64,000 nt of DNA from Doryteuthis pealeii (Eukaryota; Mollusca; Cephalopoda; Myopsida; Loliginidae), in NCBI GenBank assembly GCA_023376005.1, contig CM042139.1, forward strand, positions 133,905,833-133,969,832, read 5' to 3'. A program made the translations under genes and the position numbers. Positions 1-11,879 of the stretch are shown in pieces; position 1 is the stretch's first letter; each line of letters starts with the position of its first letter. A model generated the notes under the pieces. It was given only the letters and a program-made list of their open reading frames with translations. It did no database searches and was not told the origin of the DNA.

Positions 1-505
1 TACAAAAAAAAAATATTCACACCAAAATATATTTTGTAAATTATTGCTTATTACCAAAAATGATATGTAAAAAGATGTCTGTTCAACTCAACCTCCTGTT
101 ATTTGTTTTCATGTTTGCTTGTTTTATTTTATAAGTCATTTCAGTATTAACCTTTTATCATAGTACCTGGAAGACTCATCTGCTACAATATAGCTTAATA
201 TTGTAGCAGAACTCGGACATAATTTGCTAAATTCACACTACTATCGTAACAGAAGCTATTGTACTCCCTGTATCTATGGGAATAAATTGCATATTTTACT
301 TTTGAAGTTTCCCATGAACTGATTACAGAAGTTGAAAAATAGGGAACTATTAGCAGAACTAGAGTTGAGATGTAGAATCTGAGCTATTCTCTTTTCCATC
401 AGATTCTATGATAATTATTCACTGTTATCAACAAATATCAATAGTAGGAATTTAGGGGTTAGTCATGTGGACACAATGTGGAATCATCAATTACTTGTGA
501 TCATA
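1..505. other. AT-rich stretch, no gene seen
   Basis: No open frame, RNA gene or recognised repeat stands out here. The sequence is AT-rich and apparently single-copy within the window. Confidence 0.5.
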
Positions 506-507
506 AA

Positions 508-760
508 ATGTCCAAGTGTCTTGGGTATGACACTAAACTGCATCTAATGGTAAGGTTCCAAATCTGGAACTCTGGGAGTGTGGAGTACCCCTCCATTGCC
601 ATTACTCCCATGTCCAGTCTGACCCGGAGTGGTAGTACCTGTTAGGGTCTCCTCTATAGGTTAAATAGAGGAAAAAATGAATTAAAAAAATTGTGCTTAA
701 AAAAAATGAATTAAAAAAAAATTAAATACCCAACAACAATGAATAAACCAAAAATGTCAT
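508..760 (-). mobile_element. Repeat A, 5' part
   Basis: On the minus strand this matches the start of the most abundant repeat in the window (called A here). It holds the GGTTGGTTGG/TTTTATGGCATAT lead-in, the 'ggaccctaacaggtactacc' block and the following 'ggagtaatggcaatg' block. Better copies lie at 13268-13725, 36205-36805 and 37240-37832. No protein is encoded; it is probably a non-autonomous retroposon. Confidence 0.7.
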
Positions 761-1055
761 GATATGCCATAAAATCCAACCAACCAACAAATGTTCAAAT
801 TAGTTTGACCAGTTCATTTAATGTCTCCTATACACTGCATTTCAAATTATTAATGAGATGACATTCATTTTCTCAAAAAACTATCAGTTAGAATTGAATG
901 AAACTTTCACAGTATAATGGGAATAGATATATGTGTAGGCTGTAAATAAACTGTATTGTTCTGCACAACAAGAAACAAACTGTGGCCAATTGCAATATTA
1001 ACACAATATAAAAGTGTTCCAAGCTATAAATTAGTGTCATTATAATCGTGCAATT

Positions 1056-1475
1056 ATGGGTCACAAATGTGACTTAACCCTTTTTGAGAAAGCTATTATA
1101 AAATCTGAACTTCCCAAAGGCAAATCTACATTAGAAATATCCAAAATAATTAGAAGATATCATGAAACTGAAAAGATTTGTTGCAGCTCCTACAAAGGTA
1201 CATAAGTGGGGCGATAAGGATCATTTGAGGTTTGTTTCCAGACATTCTTTGTCAAGAATGAAACTTGAAGCTGTAAGTAACCCAGGTGTGACAAGTGGAG
1301 CAGTTTTCAGGAACATTTAAGAAGCAACAATCCAGAAGTACTTGCTATTGTCTACTGAAAAAGATTGGGTCATCAGTGAGACTCAATGATAAAACCTCAA
1401 TTGACAAAAGTACAAAGGGAGAACATGATGGTTGATTTCTCAAAAGTTCTGTTCATAGAAGGCTATATAAGCATT
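1056..1475 (+). pseudogene. Tc1/mariner-type transposase relic
   Basis: The sequence from the ATG reads MGHKCDLTLFEKAIIKSEL and continues through an IxKII-like helix. This is the pattern of the N-terminal helix-turn-helix DNA-binding domain of Tc1/mariner transposases, which cut and paste their own element by binding its terminal repeats. Frameshifts and stops follow. Near 1431-1462 a DFSKVLF motif marks the start of the catalytic domain, but the acidic residue expected just after it sits in a degenerate IEG context and nothing recognisable follows. About a third of a normal transposase (roughly 340 residues) is represented, broken in at least two places, so it cannot be active. Family assignment rests on motif memory, not on a search. 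Confidence 0.7.
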
Positions 1476-1840
1476 TGAGTGAAAAATTTATATAAATTAA
1501 AATTAAAAAGCTAATACCGAATAAAATTAAACTTATTGATGAATGTGTATTGTTTAAATAATGAACAAAATACTATTATTAGTTACTTCACTACAATTAA
1601 TTTAAATAAATATATTGAAGATGAAAAATAACATCAGTAATAAAAAATAACAACTGTAAACATGTTTTACATTAAAAATAAATCTAAACAATTTTTAAAA
1701 AATGATAGTACACTTACATAAATACTACATCTGGTTAAGTTTCCCAGTTCTTAAAATATAAGCTAGGGCAAGTTTATATGATTTCTTGTTTGTAAATAAT
1801 TTTCTTGTGAAACGCTATACATTAGTTAACTTTAAATATA

Positions 1841-2469
1841 CTAGCAAATATATGCACCCTCCGGGTGCAAGTATTTAAGTTTTAATGTAATAAAATATTG
1901 TATTTAAATTAGAAAGGCTAATTAAACTAAATAGAATGCAGATAAAAAGATTTGAAACAGAGGACGGTATAATCGAAAAATAGAACAACTGAAACTTACT
2001 CTTCCATCACTCTCGTCTTTCATTGTTATTTTTTCTAATTTAAGTATTTAGTTAAAATAGGAAGTAAAGAATAAAATGACAGTTATTTTTTCTTATTAAT
2101 GGATTTCATTTAAGATTCATTGAAGAGATTTTTGCTTATATTCATTAAAATAAAACCAAACAGATAGAAATCAATAATACTAAGCACATATTTATTAAAT
2201 TCGATTTTTTAATATCAATATGCAAATTAGCCTTCCCGTTCACACTGTAAACCGCTATTTTGTTGTATATATAAATATAATTGCACGTTGTTAGTATGTA
2301 GATATGGTTAACAGTATGAATAATGTAAAGCAATTTTATTAATAATTGAGGTTAAAATCAAAATAAAATCATGGAGAATGTGATGTCAATAACTAAGGGA
2401 ATTGTGACTTGATTAGTGATATAGTTTCGCTTACAGACAGAAAAACACACAATCTCCATTATAATAAGA
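1841..2469 (-). mobile_element. Non-autonomous Helitron-like element H1, copy a
   Basis: On the minus strand the element starts TCTTATTATAATGG and ends with a GC-rich hairpin (GCACCCGGAGGGTGC), about nine bases, then CTAG. It sits between A and T. TC start, a subterminal 3' hairpin and a CTRR end with A|T insertion and no duplication are Helitron hallmarks. No Rep/helicase coding is present. Other copies: 6137-6761, 19177-19790 and 45516-46377. Confidence 0.8.
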
Positions 2470-2757
2470 TATTAAAATAAAACAAACTATATATAAATCA
2501 ATAATACCAGGCATGTATTTATTAAAACTTGTTTTAAAATACACAGTAGACTGTTGAATGTTGCATACTAACTTTATGAGTATATATATATATATATATA
2601 TAATAGCATTTTTCTATAATTTATGTATAAATGGTCTTGACTATGAATTAAATACTCATTGGTAAACTTAAAACTGAAATTACTGTGATGTAAGCAGTGA
2701 CATAGTTTCGGTTGCAGACAAATAGAGACCAAATCTCCATCATATATAGATTTAATA
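2470..2757 (-). mobile_element. Partial Helitron-like element related to H1
   Basis: The minus-strand start TCTATATATGATGGAG resembles the H1 5' end, and the body matches the element at 39363-39777. Its 3' half is missing where it abuts H1 copy a. A (TA)n run lies inside. Confidence 0.55.
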
Positions 2758-2764
2758 ATAGTTA

Positions 2765-2960
2765 TTTGTTTGCACACATTTATATGGTTTCAAGTAACTA
2801 ATAGTAACTCTTAGTAAACAATTATATCTTCAAGTAACTATTCTTAATACAAATACTTTAGTGTTATATGATATCAAATATTCCTATCTAATACAAATAA
2901 TTTGCACACATTTGAGTTATATAGTTTCAAATATTCCTATCTTATATTGCTAATAATAAT
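2765..2960 (+). repeat. AT-rich tandem unit linked to repeat A
   Basis: Imperfect repeats of a roughly 40-bp unit containing 'caagtaactattcttaata' and 'gtatcaagtattcctat'. The same units occur at 11880-12100, 13915-14190, 16815-16900, 46970-47060 and 48265-48395, usually just upstream of the 'gacccatagatgggac' block of repeat A, so they are probably part of that element's 5' region. Confidence 0.55.
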
Positions 2961-3358
2961 TACATGAAATGTTATGGGTTGGTTCTGTGCAATGTATTAG
3001 AGATTTTATGGAAAAATTGCATTTTGTACCTATCAGCATCTTTCTTCATATAACATTCTTACTTCCCTCTTTATGTATGTTACCATACAGTCAACATTCT
3101 TTAATATGTAATCATAAATCAAGGTGGCTACCACTATGTGAAATTATGATAAGAACAAGACCTACCTTAATGACAAAGCTTACTAATCTCATTCTCCCAG
3201 TCACACCTTTGTACTGATCACCACAGGTCATACCACCTAGAAAATTTACTTATCTGGGGAACACCTATATCTCAAAACTATAAAATGTTATGAGTAAAAA
3301 TAGGAATTAAGATTTTCCCACAAGCTTGGGTCAAAATGAGTTAAATTCAAAAAGGAGG

Positions 3359-3648
3359 TGTTTGTGGTGTAATGGTTATCGTCAAGGGAAAAGGACATGG
3401 CAAACTGAGTTCAAATTATGGACGATGCTATTTGCATTTCACATAATGCTAATACCATTGGGAGAGGTATGAATCCAATTATTCTCCCTCCAGCTATGAT
3501 GAATAAATAGTAGAACAGACTAGGCTCTTTAACCCTGGTATGATAACCAGTTTAGGAGAAGAAATATTCTGAATTCAAACCTGGTAAACTCCACTCAAAA
3601 ATTGACCTTGTGTCACATCCAGCTTGTGCAGAGGGGTTGGTAAATATG
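3359..3648 (+). mobile_element. tRNA-derived SINE S1
   Basis: It begins with a tRNA-like head (GTGGTGTAATGGTTATCG as A box, GAGTTCAAAT as B box, the two RNA polymerase III promoter boxes). The unrelated body contains 'aggtatgaatccaa' and 'ttaaccctggtatg', and a tail 'ggggttggtaaata' runs into TA/CA repeats. S1 is the best represented SINE here. It would be mobilised by a LINE. Confidence 0.8.
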
Positions 3649-3661
3649 CACACATATATAC

Positions 3662-3980
3662 AGTGATGCTGAGAGCTTTTAAATTTAGTGCATCCTGGGA
3701 TGCACATATTTGATTTGAATAAGTACCCTAAAATTTGATGGGTCCCAACTAAAGTTTCTTAATAAATTGTAGGGTTTTTCTTTATGAAATAAAGAAACAA
3801 CTAAAGCTGTCTAACCCCTACCTTCTACTACATCCCATGTAATCTGTTTCTAAGAAAATAATGAATGTATTTTCAGTTAGCTTGCAAAGGTGAAGGAAAA
3901 AAAAGAAAAACACTGGGATGCATGGATATGATTTTACTGCTTCCTCTTGGATTTGCGTGCATCAGAGATGCAAGATGTAT
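3662..3980 (+). repeat. Dispersed repeat shared with 30107-30379
   Basis: Shared blocks include 'gggatgcacatatttg', 'gggtcccaactaaag' and 'ggatatgattttactgc'. The second copy has a related empty site at 31168-31257 and can be read as a transposon insertion. Confidence 0.6.
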
Positions 3981-3999
3981 ACATGTGTGTATCTGTGTA

Positions 4000-4008
<9 letters not shown>

Positions 4009-4038
<30 letters not shown>
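4009..4038. repeat. (TA)n microsatellite
   Basis: Pure TA tract flanked by TG-rich and CA-rich runs. It produces spurious short reading frames on both strands. Confidence 0.9.
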
Positions 4039-4041
<3 letters not shown>

Positions 4042-4199
4042 AGAGAAAGATATGTGCGCACACACACACACAAACCTAATGAGAGTTTTAGAAATACATA
4101 AAAGAGCAAATGACATTAGAAAAAAGGCAGTCATATTGGGAGTGAGATGTTCATAGAAGATTTTAATGGCCACTCTAAATGAAAGAAGAAATGGAGAAT

Positions 4200-5085
4200 G
4201 GTAATAAATAACAATGTCTCTGGGTCAATAGGCAGAAACTGGTGGAGTATATACATTTGGCATTAACTGTGCCCAAATCAACAGGAAATAGAAATAAAAA
4301 GGAATTAGATGTTATAAGTGAGCTATAAAAGTCATTTGGCCAATTGGCCAAGTGCCAAACGAGGATTAAAATAATAAACTATATAAAAAGCTTCATTATT
4401 CACTTTTCAATGTTAATCTGTGTCAATAATAACTGAATATACATCTCTGATACTTCTTTCAAGTAACAGTGATTGATTTTAACAGCATGTCAACCCATCT
4501 AGGGTTATTCTATGCCTAGAGAATCACTCATTGTATGCTTATATTTACATTTTTTTATGTATGTATTTACTAGGAAGTGCCAAAATGTTGTCTCATATTC
4601 ATTTTAAAAATGAATTAAAATGAATTAAATCGATTATTTAAGATCAAATTTTTGTCTAAGTTGAAAAGTAGTAACATCAGTAAAAAAAAGCAAAATAATA
4701 TTACACATGTAATTCATTTTTAATACATTTTAAACTATTATTTTCAAATATAAATAAATAAAAACCTTAAGTTTATCAGATACAAATTTATTTAAGCCTT
4801 TTTCTAGCCATTTTAAATCTGATTTCAGAATGGATAAGGGTTATAGATCGAAGTGATTCAAATATACGTTTTTCTCCCTTTTGTAATGATCACTTAAAAA
4901 AAAATACTTTCAGCATTTGATAAACAGTTGATGCACACACACACAGTCATACATTTAAAGAATTAAAGACAATTTTCTGGTATGTATATTCATGTGATAT
5001 ATATATATCATGCAACATGGTCTCATTACAGAATAGATATTTACTAAGCTTTGCTTAGTCTGACACACAGGCCTTAGGTTGTTTA
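4200..5085. other. No gene seen
   Basis: AT-rich sequence with a fragment of the shared tail 'aacagcatgtcaaccc' near 4482-4525 and small TA/CA runs. Nothing coding is supported. Confidence 0.5.
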
Positions 5086-5087
5086 CA

Positions 5088-5275
5088 TTACCCGTCATTA
5101 CCAGGACATGAAGACCCTCAGCCATCACCTTTTAGCACATATATGATAAAAAAAGGTTGGGGGGTTGCCATAAGGGCAATAGTGTTGGGGCAATCATATA
5201 GGTGCTAGTGCTTGACATGACCATCCGATTGATTAGAGGAGGCCTCCCTGACCGACCGTTTCTTTTTTGAGTGCA
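5088..5275 (+). mobile_element. Repeat A, middle part
   Basis: Matches the A segment from 'ccaggacatgaagaccctc' through 'gcaatcatataggtgctag' to 'gattgattagagg'. Truncated on both sides. Confidence 0.7.
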
Positions 5276-5879
5276 TCTGTTTGTTTTAATCATTATGCAA
5301 TTAATCAACAACCATGCATGTGAAAAATTATTTTTAGGACAAATGACTGCATCAAATTTATAAAAAAAAAAAACAAAAAACCCCGAAGTTTTTCTTGCAA
5401 ATCTGTTTAGTTTTCAGAACAATCTGTCCAAAAATAATCACACTACAAATATTTGAACAAACAAACCAGTTTTTAAGTATTTTCTTATCAATCTTTACTG
5501 GTCTGGTCTGGACTGTTGACAATTTTTAACAGGATGTTAAGAGTTAAGTGTAATGTCTTTCTTGCCAGTAAGTATATTGAAATCAAAATGTCTAGACTCA
5601 TGCCAGAGGATATTTTGTTTCTATTGTTAAGTAGGCTAAGTCACACCAGGCCAAATAGACCATTAGCAAAGAAGTAATTAGTGGAACATTTAAGAATGAC
5701 CCATAAATGCACACTATTTCCATTTTATATGTTATACATTTGATAATGTCTTTGAAAAACAAAGAATGAGATAATAAAAAAAGCTTTTTTAATATTACAA
5801 GTTAGATTTTGGTCAGTGTTGGGTAATTTTTTTCACATCAACTGTAACATTGTTAAAGGTTATAGACACAGTTTAGGGA

Positions 5880-6025
5880 AGTGGTTCTCAATTATGGGTT
5901 ATAGCCCCCCCCCCCCCCGGACCATATTAAATTTTAGGAGGTCCTATTGTATTGAATTTTTATGATTAAATACTTTTTGCTTGCCTGACCCCCCAAAAAG
6001 TTATATGATCGTTTGAGAACCACTG
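5880..6025. mobile_element. hAT-like MITE
   Basis: About 146 bp bounded by inverted GTGGTTCTCAA and TTGAGAACCAC, termini of the CAGTGGTTCTCAA class common among hAT elements. It includes a C tract and a matching 'ccccccaaaaag'. Flanking octamers are similar but not identical, so the target duplication is only suggestive. Confidence 0.65.
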
Positions 6026-6136
6026 AATTAGAGGATAAGCATTCAGTGATATGGGTTTGAGAACCATATTCCTCTAGTTATCTGTACGAGCTATTAAAAG
6101 ATTAATATTATTAATACTAGTCAACATTAATAATAA

Positions 6137-6761
6137 CTAGCAAATATATGCACCCGGAGGGTGCAAGTATTTAAGTTTTAATGTAATAAAATAAATTAAA
6201 TTAGAAAGGCTAATGAAACTAAATAAGAATGCAGATAAAAAGATTTCAAACAGACGGAGGTTATAATCGAAAAATAGAACAACGAAAACTTACTCTTCCA
6301 TCACTTCTGTCTTTCATTGCTAAATTTTCCTAATTTAACTATTTAGTTAAAATCAGAAGTAAAGAATAAAATTACAGTTATTTCTTGTCAATGGATTTCT
6401 TTTAAGATGTATCCCCAAGATTTTTGCTCATATTCATTAAGATAAAACCAAACAATTAGAAATCAATAATACTAAGCACATATTTATCAAAATCAAATGT
6501 TTAATATCATTATGCAAATTAGCCTTCCCATTCACACTCTAAATCGATATCTAGTTGTATATATAAAGACAATTGCATGTTATTAGTATGTATATAAGGC
6601 TAACAGTATTAGTAATGTAAAATAATTTTATTAATAATTGAGGTTTAAATGAAAATAAAATCATGGAGAGTGTAACGTAAATAACAAAGGGAATTGTGAC
6701 TTGAGGAGTGATATGGTTTCAGTTACAGACAGACAAACACACAATTTCCATTATAATAAGA
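6137..6761 (-). mobile_element. Helitron-like element H1, copy b
   Basis: The best H1 copy for its ends. The minus-strand flank A precedes TCTTATTATAATGG, and the 3' hairpin GCACCCGGAGGGTGC is followed by ATATATTTG, CTAG and then T. No coding capacity. Confidence 0.82.
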
Positions 6762-6764
6762 TGA

Positions 6765-7320
6765 AAAATGAAGAAACATTTTAATAAGTTTTTATGATGA
6801 GATGAAAAGAATTAAACCAGAGTGAAAGAAATCATTAAGATTCATTTGCCAAATTGGGTGGGGTTTATTTACAAAGTCATTTGTTTAGATGAGTGATCCA
6901 AACAAATAATCTTAGAACATCTTACTCTGCACATTTTATAGGAGAAAACAAAGACTTGTCTAAATAAACAGTTTAAAACTTGAGCCGGTCAGGTTTTAAA
7001 TTCCAATTTGACATTTCTATTTCAACACTTCTCTTCTGGTTAAATTTTTAAAACCAATATTAAAAAAAAACTCTTTTAGATGTTGTTATTAATTTTGATC
7101 AGGATATTTTTTTTGTTATAAAATTTCAAAATTAAAAGTTAAAGGAAGATGTGTTCATAGATGTGCACATCTTTATATAATAAAGTTATAAAAATAAAAT
7201 TAAATCTGCCCCCCACCAAAAAAAAAAAAAAAAAAAAAAAATTAATTTTCATGTGAGGTGATGTGATTACAATTCAGTTCATTAAAATTTTTAAACCAAT
7301 ATAAAAAAAAAACCTCTGTA
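6765..7320. other. No gene seen; homopolymer tracts
   Basis: AT-rich sequence with long A tracts near 7220-7240. No coding or RNA feature is supported. Confidence 0.5.
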
Positions 7321-7324
7321 TAGT

Positions 7325-7765
7325 TATTATCAATTTTGACCAGGATTTGTTCACTTATGAGTTTGTCCTTACTTCTCCAGCCGTGTCCAGCTATACAGCT
7401 ACTTTTTGGGGGGTGCTGCATCTGGGATTTGTTAAAAACAGCATGTAGCATCCTTGTGTAGTTTTTTTTCCAAGCATTTCATTAAAATCCAAGTAGTGCA
7501 GCTATACAGTAGCACCAACATGGTTTTTGGTGTGAAATCATTTTCCTTCACTAGATCTAGTAGTACGTAATCTAGGCAGATTATGAATATAAATGGTGCT
7601 AATGTATCTCCTTTAAGATTCCATTGACAATGTCAAAGAAATCAGTGTCACCATCGAGTGAGTAAACCAGTGCTTTGGTGTCTAGCAGTAACAGTTTCTT
7701 TTGGAAAACCATAAGCTAGAAGTATTTGATCCATCTTTCTATGTATGGTGCCTTAGAGAAATTTA
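7325..7765 (-). pseudogene. LINE reverse-transcriptase fragment
   Basis: On the minus strand, broken frames give pieces typical of the non-LTR retrotransposon polyprotein repeated through this window. These include a region around the RT active-site neighbourhood (7540-7760) and a C-terminal block with VFNKSQMQHP and GHGWRSKDKLIS, the usual form elsewhere being NKSWKQHP and GHCWRSKDELIS. Several stops and deletions are present. Clade not resolved. Confidence 0.65.
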
Positions 7766-8119
7766 CAAACAAAAGTGTTGCCTCAAGTTTTTTTGCTCAT
7801 ACTCCTTTCATGATAGTTGATATGCTATTAAACAAATAAAGCAAATCAAACCTTGGAGAATGGAGACTAGACTAAAAGATCTTCCCCACCATAAAGAATC
7901 AAAATTTAAAGAAATGTTTTCAAGCAGAAGAATGTAAAACGTAGTGGATCAAGGTGGGCGAACAAAGCATTGATTAAAATTATTATTTTCTACTGATAAA
8001 CATAAAAGGATTTTTGAGCAAACAAAGTCACATAAGCAATTTATCAATAACTCTACTTGAATTGATACAGATAAACAGGAACCAATGTTAAAGTCAGATT
8101 AAAGTTCATTTGTATATTA

Positions 8120-8560
8120 TTATTAGGTTGTGCTGACAGCACAGATCCCATGACTCTCTCTTGCCACCTGTCCCTATTAGCCCCTGGCAAGTCTTCTGCA
8201 TGGCATCCGGAATCCACACAAAGCTGATTGATATAGGTTTTTGCTGGTCAACCTACACTGGGGTGTCCACAGGAGAATGTCACTTATGAGTTTATCCCTG
8301 ATGCTCCAGCAGTGTTCAGCATGTCTTGTCTTGAATGGTTTGTGTGATAGGAGGTAAGTGGTCATACATTTACTTTTTTGTGATGTGCTGTTTCCAGGAT
8401 TTGTTCAAGACATCATGCAGTATTGTTGTGTAGTTCCCATCTAGTCTTTTTTCTAAGCTTTTTGTCAGAGTACAAATGGTTCCGCCATACAGTAGCACTG
8501 ACACTATTACAGCCTGGAAGAATTCTCACTTTATCTTATCAGAGAAATCTGTTAACGAAG
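8120..8560 (-). pseudogene. LINE C-terminal fragment
   Basis: The minus strand carries the C-terminal region of the same LINE, with blocks corresponding to RHAEHCWSIRDKLISD and a following 'TYINQLC'-like stretch, ending at the 'VSAQHN'-like terminus near 8130. Frameshifted and partly deleted, so non-functional. Confidence 0.65.
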
Positions 8561-8584
8561 CAGATTTCATATAGCATAACATAT

Positions 8585-8790
8585 AAAGTTGTCTTTTAGG
8601 TTTGGTTTCTTTGTTTAATGGCATATCAACCTTTGAGGGTTATTCAATACCAAAACCATCCTTGTAGAAGAATGGTAGTGTTACTATTTAACCCATAGTA
8701 GGAGGAATGAGGGGTTTATACCTTTCCCACCGGTATTAGTTCAAAAGTGAACATAATAGTGGGACTGGAGTTGAAACTTGTTTAAAAATG
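8585..8790 (-). mobile_element. SINE S3, partial
   Basis: On the minus strand it shares 'ggtataaacccctcattcc', 'aatagtaacac' and the tail 'ggttgatatgccattaaac' with the full S3 copy at 17926-18167. The tRNA-like head is poorly preserved. Confidence 0.6.
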
Positions 8791-8804
8791 GTGGATGACT
8801 TGTT

Positions 8805-9035
8805 GTGGGGGTGATGGTTAATGAGCTAGTCTACCTGACCATTATTAGTGAGTCATGAGTTTGATTCTCATTGGGTGCCCCATACGTGTGCATCCTTGCA
8901 AAGCAAAAGCTTAGTCTTTTAAGGTGTGATGTTTAATGTATTAGGCTAGCAGAACATTATTAATGAGTTTAATTCTCACTGTGTGCTCTATACTTCTGGC
9001 CTTATGTCAAACTAAAATTAGTAAATGATTACTTA
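8805..9035 (+). repeat. tRNA-like head repeat, two degenerate units
   Basis: Contains 'gatggttaatgagctagtc' and 'gagtttgattctcattggg', an A-box/B-box-like pair, and a second degenerate unit. Both end in a 'ggccttatgtcaaactaa' tail. The same unit appears at 17085-17130, 17345-17430, 35670-35800 and 54125-54240. It is a tRNA-derived repeat, not a genuine tRNA. Confidence 0.55.
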
Positions 9036-9039
9036 CCAT

Positions 9040-9455
9040 ATATTGGTTGATAAGTTAAAGCATTCATGTGATCGATATATGGTTTCCTGCCATCTTTTTG
9101 TTTCTTTAGCCATAGTTTGCAGTACCTGATCATAGAAAAGATAGAAAAATTGCATATTATACACAATTAACACTGAAAATTAAAGAATTAAAAAGACAAA
9201 ACATTAAGTTATAGAAAATATAGAAGCATACAGATGACAAAGTTTAATAGTTTATTAAAACTAGAGCAATGATATAAGTATTCAATTTTAAATGATTGTT
9301 GTAACTTGAGCATCAAGAGTTAACAAAGAAATAAAAGAAACAATGAATATTAAGGATAGAGGAAAAGGTGAACAAAGTAATTAGCAATTGCTAGATTGAA
9401 TTAACAAGTCCTGTGAGATATTGTTGTTTCTTTCTGCTGAGGTTTTGTCAGATAT
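9040..9455. other. No gene seen
   Basis: AT-rich sequence without recognisable repeats or supported reading frames. Confidence 0.45.
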
Positions 9456-9461
9456 TATCAA

Positions 9462-9562
9462 TAGGATGGGTTAAATAGTAACACCACTGTTCTTCTACAA
9501 GGATGGCTTTGGCATTGAATAACCCATGAAGGTTGATATGCCATTAAACAAAGAAACTAATA
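9462..9562 (+). mobile_element. SINE S3, 3' part
   Basis: Carries 'gggttaaatagtaacacc', 'ttctacaaggatggctttgg' and the tail 'ggttgatatgccattaaac', matching 18067-18167. Confidence 0.65.
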
Positions 9563-9594
9563 ATTTTCAAACAGATCTATTTGACTCATAGATA

Positions 9595-9800
9595 GAAAAC
9601 TAACAGGTCCTACCAAACTGAATCAGAATGGACCTGGCAATGAAGGGTTACTCATCAACACCAGATGAAGTTTTATGTCATACCCAGGACACCCCTTTAG
9701 TGTGTGTGTGTGTGTGGGGGGGGTCTCACTCCTCTGTAGAGGATATAGTCAGAATATTCAAAGCCCCACCCACTGACAGGGTAGTTAAATGTTTTTTTAG
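9595..9800 (+). mobile_element. Repeat A, internally deleted
   Basis: Has the 'ctaacaggtcctacca' block, 'gtcatacccaggacacccc', then a TG/G tract and the 3' block with 'gaggatatagtcag'. The middle of A is missing. Confidence 0.6.
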
Positions 9801-10029
9801 AGGTCTTATCTTATAGGTTGGTTGGTTGGTTGGTTTTTTGTCATGTAAACCCATGTGGAGTTATTTTATGCCTAAATCAGGCATAGATCCATGCTTTGTC
9901 AAAATTAATGTCTGCTATAGTAACAACTACTCAATAATTCTCTTAGTATTATTAGCATGGCTAAATGAAACAAATGAAGTTAAACTGGCACAGCAAAGAT
10001 ATCAAAATATCTGCCTTACATGACCTCCT

Positions 10030-10760
10030 TTTTAAAATAAAGGGACTCCGTTTTATCTGAGTTCCCATAGAGGCCAATGATACTTGCTGTATTCTCTAGA
10101 CTATACAGCAGTGGTTTGGCTTGTGCAGGTGTATTTGCAAGAAGCGCTAGATCATCTTTATAGTCTGCATAATAATATGATAGTTTCTGTGGGATATCAG
10201 TGGCTTCTTGTCTTTTCTAGCATGAAGCCTTTTTCTTTTAGGGAGATCTAATGATGTTCATAGTACATATTCTAGGCATATTATGAATATAAATGGTGCT
10301 AATGTAACTCCTTGTAAGATTCCAGCAACAATGTCAAAGAAATCTGTCACCATCAGGTGAATGGACCATTGCTTTTGTGTCTTTGTAGATCATCATTATA
10401 GCAGTAATAGCTTCTTTGGCGTGACCATATGCTAGTAGTATTTGCTCCATCTTTCCTCTTTGTATGGAGTCAAAAGCCTTGGAGAAACCTACAAGCAATA
10501 GTGTTGCCTCAAGATTTTTTGCTTGAACTCCTCTGATTTGAGAAATAGCCAGAATCTGAGAAGATGTAGATAGATTTGTACAAAACCAGTTTTGATTTTT
10601 CCTAAAGATTTTCTCATTTTCTTCAGATGCAATGAAGGAGAAAGACATAATAAACCTTAGCAGATATGGCAGTAAGAACTATCTCTCTGTTGTTCTTAGT
10701 GATTCTGCAGTTGCTTTTCTTGGGGAATTGGAGGTTGCAGCCTTTTGTCCATTTATCTAT
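10030..10760 (-). pseudogene. LINE reverse-transcriptase domain relic
   Basis: The best RT piece on the minus strand. The frame at 10334-10648 includes LVGFSKAFDSIQRGKMEQIL and then LAYGHAKEAITAIMMIYKDT, matching RT motifs A and B of non-LTR elements (usual motif A form DFSKAFDSI). Further along, near 10150-10190, the YADD catalytic box is disrupted by an insertion (YADYKDDLALLANTP). A broken continuation gives the 'GILQG..LAP' motif near 10260-10330. The polymerase is therefore dead. It belongs to the same LINE family as 23830-24830. Confidence 0.8.
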
Positions 10761-11084
10761 TATATTTTGTTTACACAGTGCATTGCATAATCAAAGAAGA
10801 TCTAATCCAATTTCTTAGCTGAATGTTAATTCTGAGAGACAAACACAAATTGAATGTTTTCTTACATATTCAAGATGAATATTGATCAGCTGATTTTCAA
10901 TCAGGGTTCCCAAGCCAAAAATATAAATTAGTCTTGTCATTTATTGAATATTAATGCTAAGCTATCTCTTTGTAGGATTCCAGCAACACTGGACTCCAAA
11001 AAAAAAAAAAAAAAAAATGCTTAGAGAAAAAGATTGGTGGAAACTACACAAGAATTCTATTTGCTGTCCTAAACAAATTTTAGA

Positions 11085-11310
11085 AACATCACCCTACAAA
11101 AAAAGCAGCTGCATGGCCACTTGTTTCCTATTACACAAACTATCCAAATAAGATATCCATGTCTGTGTAGGCCAACCAGCAAAACCTACATCAATCAGCT
11201 CTGTGCGAATTCTAGATGCCGTGCGGAAGACCTGCCAGAAGCAATCACCAATAGGGAAGAGTGGCAAGAGAGAGTCATGGGTATCCATGATGTCAGTGGA
11301 ACCTGATGAT
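11085..11310 (+). pseudogene. LINE C-terminal fragment
   Basis: The plus-strand frame reads TYINQLCANSRCRAEDLPEA followed by a REEWQERV block and a short terminus, the C-terminal tail of the LINE family seen throughout. It begins inside the CKQQLYGH-like region. Opposite in orientation to the fragment at 10030-10760, so separate insertions or a rearrangement. Confidence 0.75.
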
Positions 11311-11549
11311 ATAAAAATGGTTAACTTCTTACAGCTGGGTGGAAGAAAGAAACAAATATCTATTTGGTCAAGGAATACGATTGAGAATTGGTATAAATGA
11401 AGTAACAGAATATTCCTATGAAAGTTCATAAACATCAGCAAATAATACTCAGTTTAAACAGTTGGGTTTTTGCTTGAAATCAGAGAAGACAGAGTTATCT
11501 GAAAAATGTTATTGTTTGAGTGCTATAGAAACACAATATTACTTATACA

Positions 11550-11600
11550 GGGTGGTTCAAAATTGTTAATAACATTTGAGATGTACAGGGTGTTTCAGAG
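11550..11600. repeat. Mariner-like terminal repeat remnants
   Basis: Two TACAGGGTG motifs occur 30 bp apart ('tacagggtggttcaaaa', 'tacagggtgtttcag'). TACAGGGTG is a common mariner-like terminal start preceded by the TA target. No element body is apparent between them. Confidence 0.45.
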
Positions 11601-11687
11601 AAACTGATATCATTTTGTAATCTAATAATTTAACCAATTCTTGTTCAAATGATCTCAAATTTTAACATTTTGTGTAGAAAGAAGTAA

Positions 11688-11876
11688 TTAGTTAAAACCA
11701 TATAATCATTAGTATTAGATAGGATTACTTAAAACCATTCACCTCACAATTCTATGTTTAATGTTTAAACACCTCTTTGTTTCCTGTGAAAAACATCAAA
11801 CATACAATTTTGAGTTGAATGGTTTTAAGTTATCCTATCTAATACTAATGACTATATGGTTTCAACTAATTACTTC
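11688..11876. repeat. Imperfect foldback (inverted repeat)
   Basis: The left arm 'agaagtaattagttaaaacc' pairs with the right arm 'ggtttcaactaattacttct', and the complementarity continues inwards through 'tagtattagatagga'. The arms derive from the AT-rich unit of repeat A placed head to head. Confidence 0.7.
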
Positions 11877-11879
11877 TAT

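Noticed and set aside
3865..4173. Overlapping 69-79-residue reading frames on both strands
   Set aside because: They run through (TA)n and (CA)n tracts and are low-complexity artefacts.
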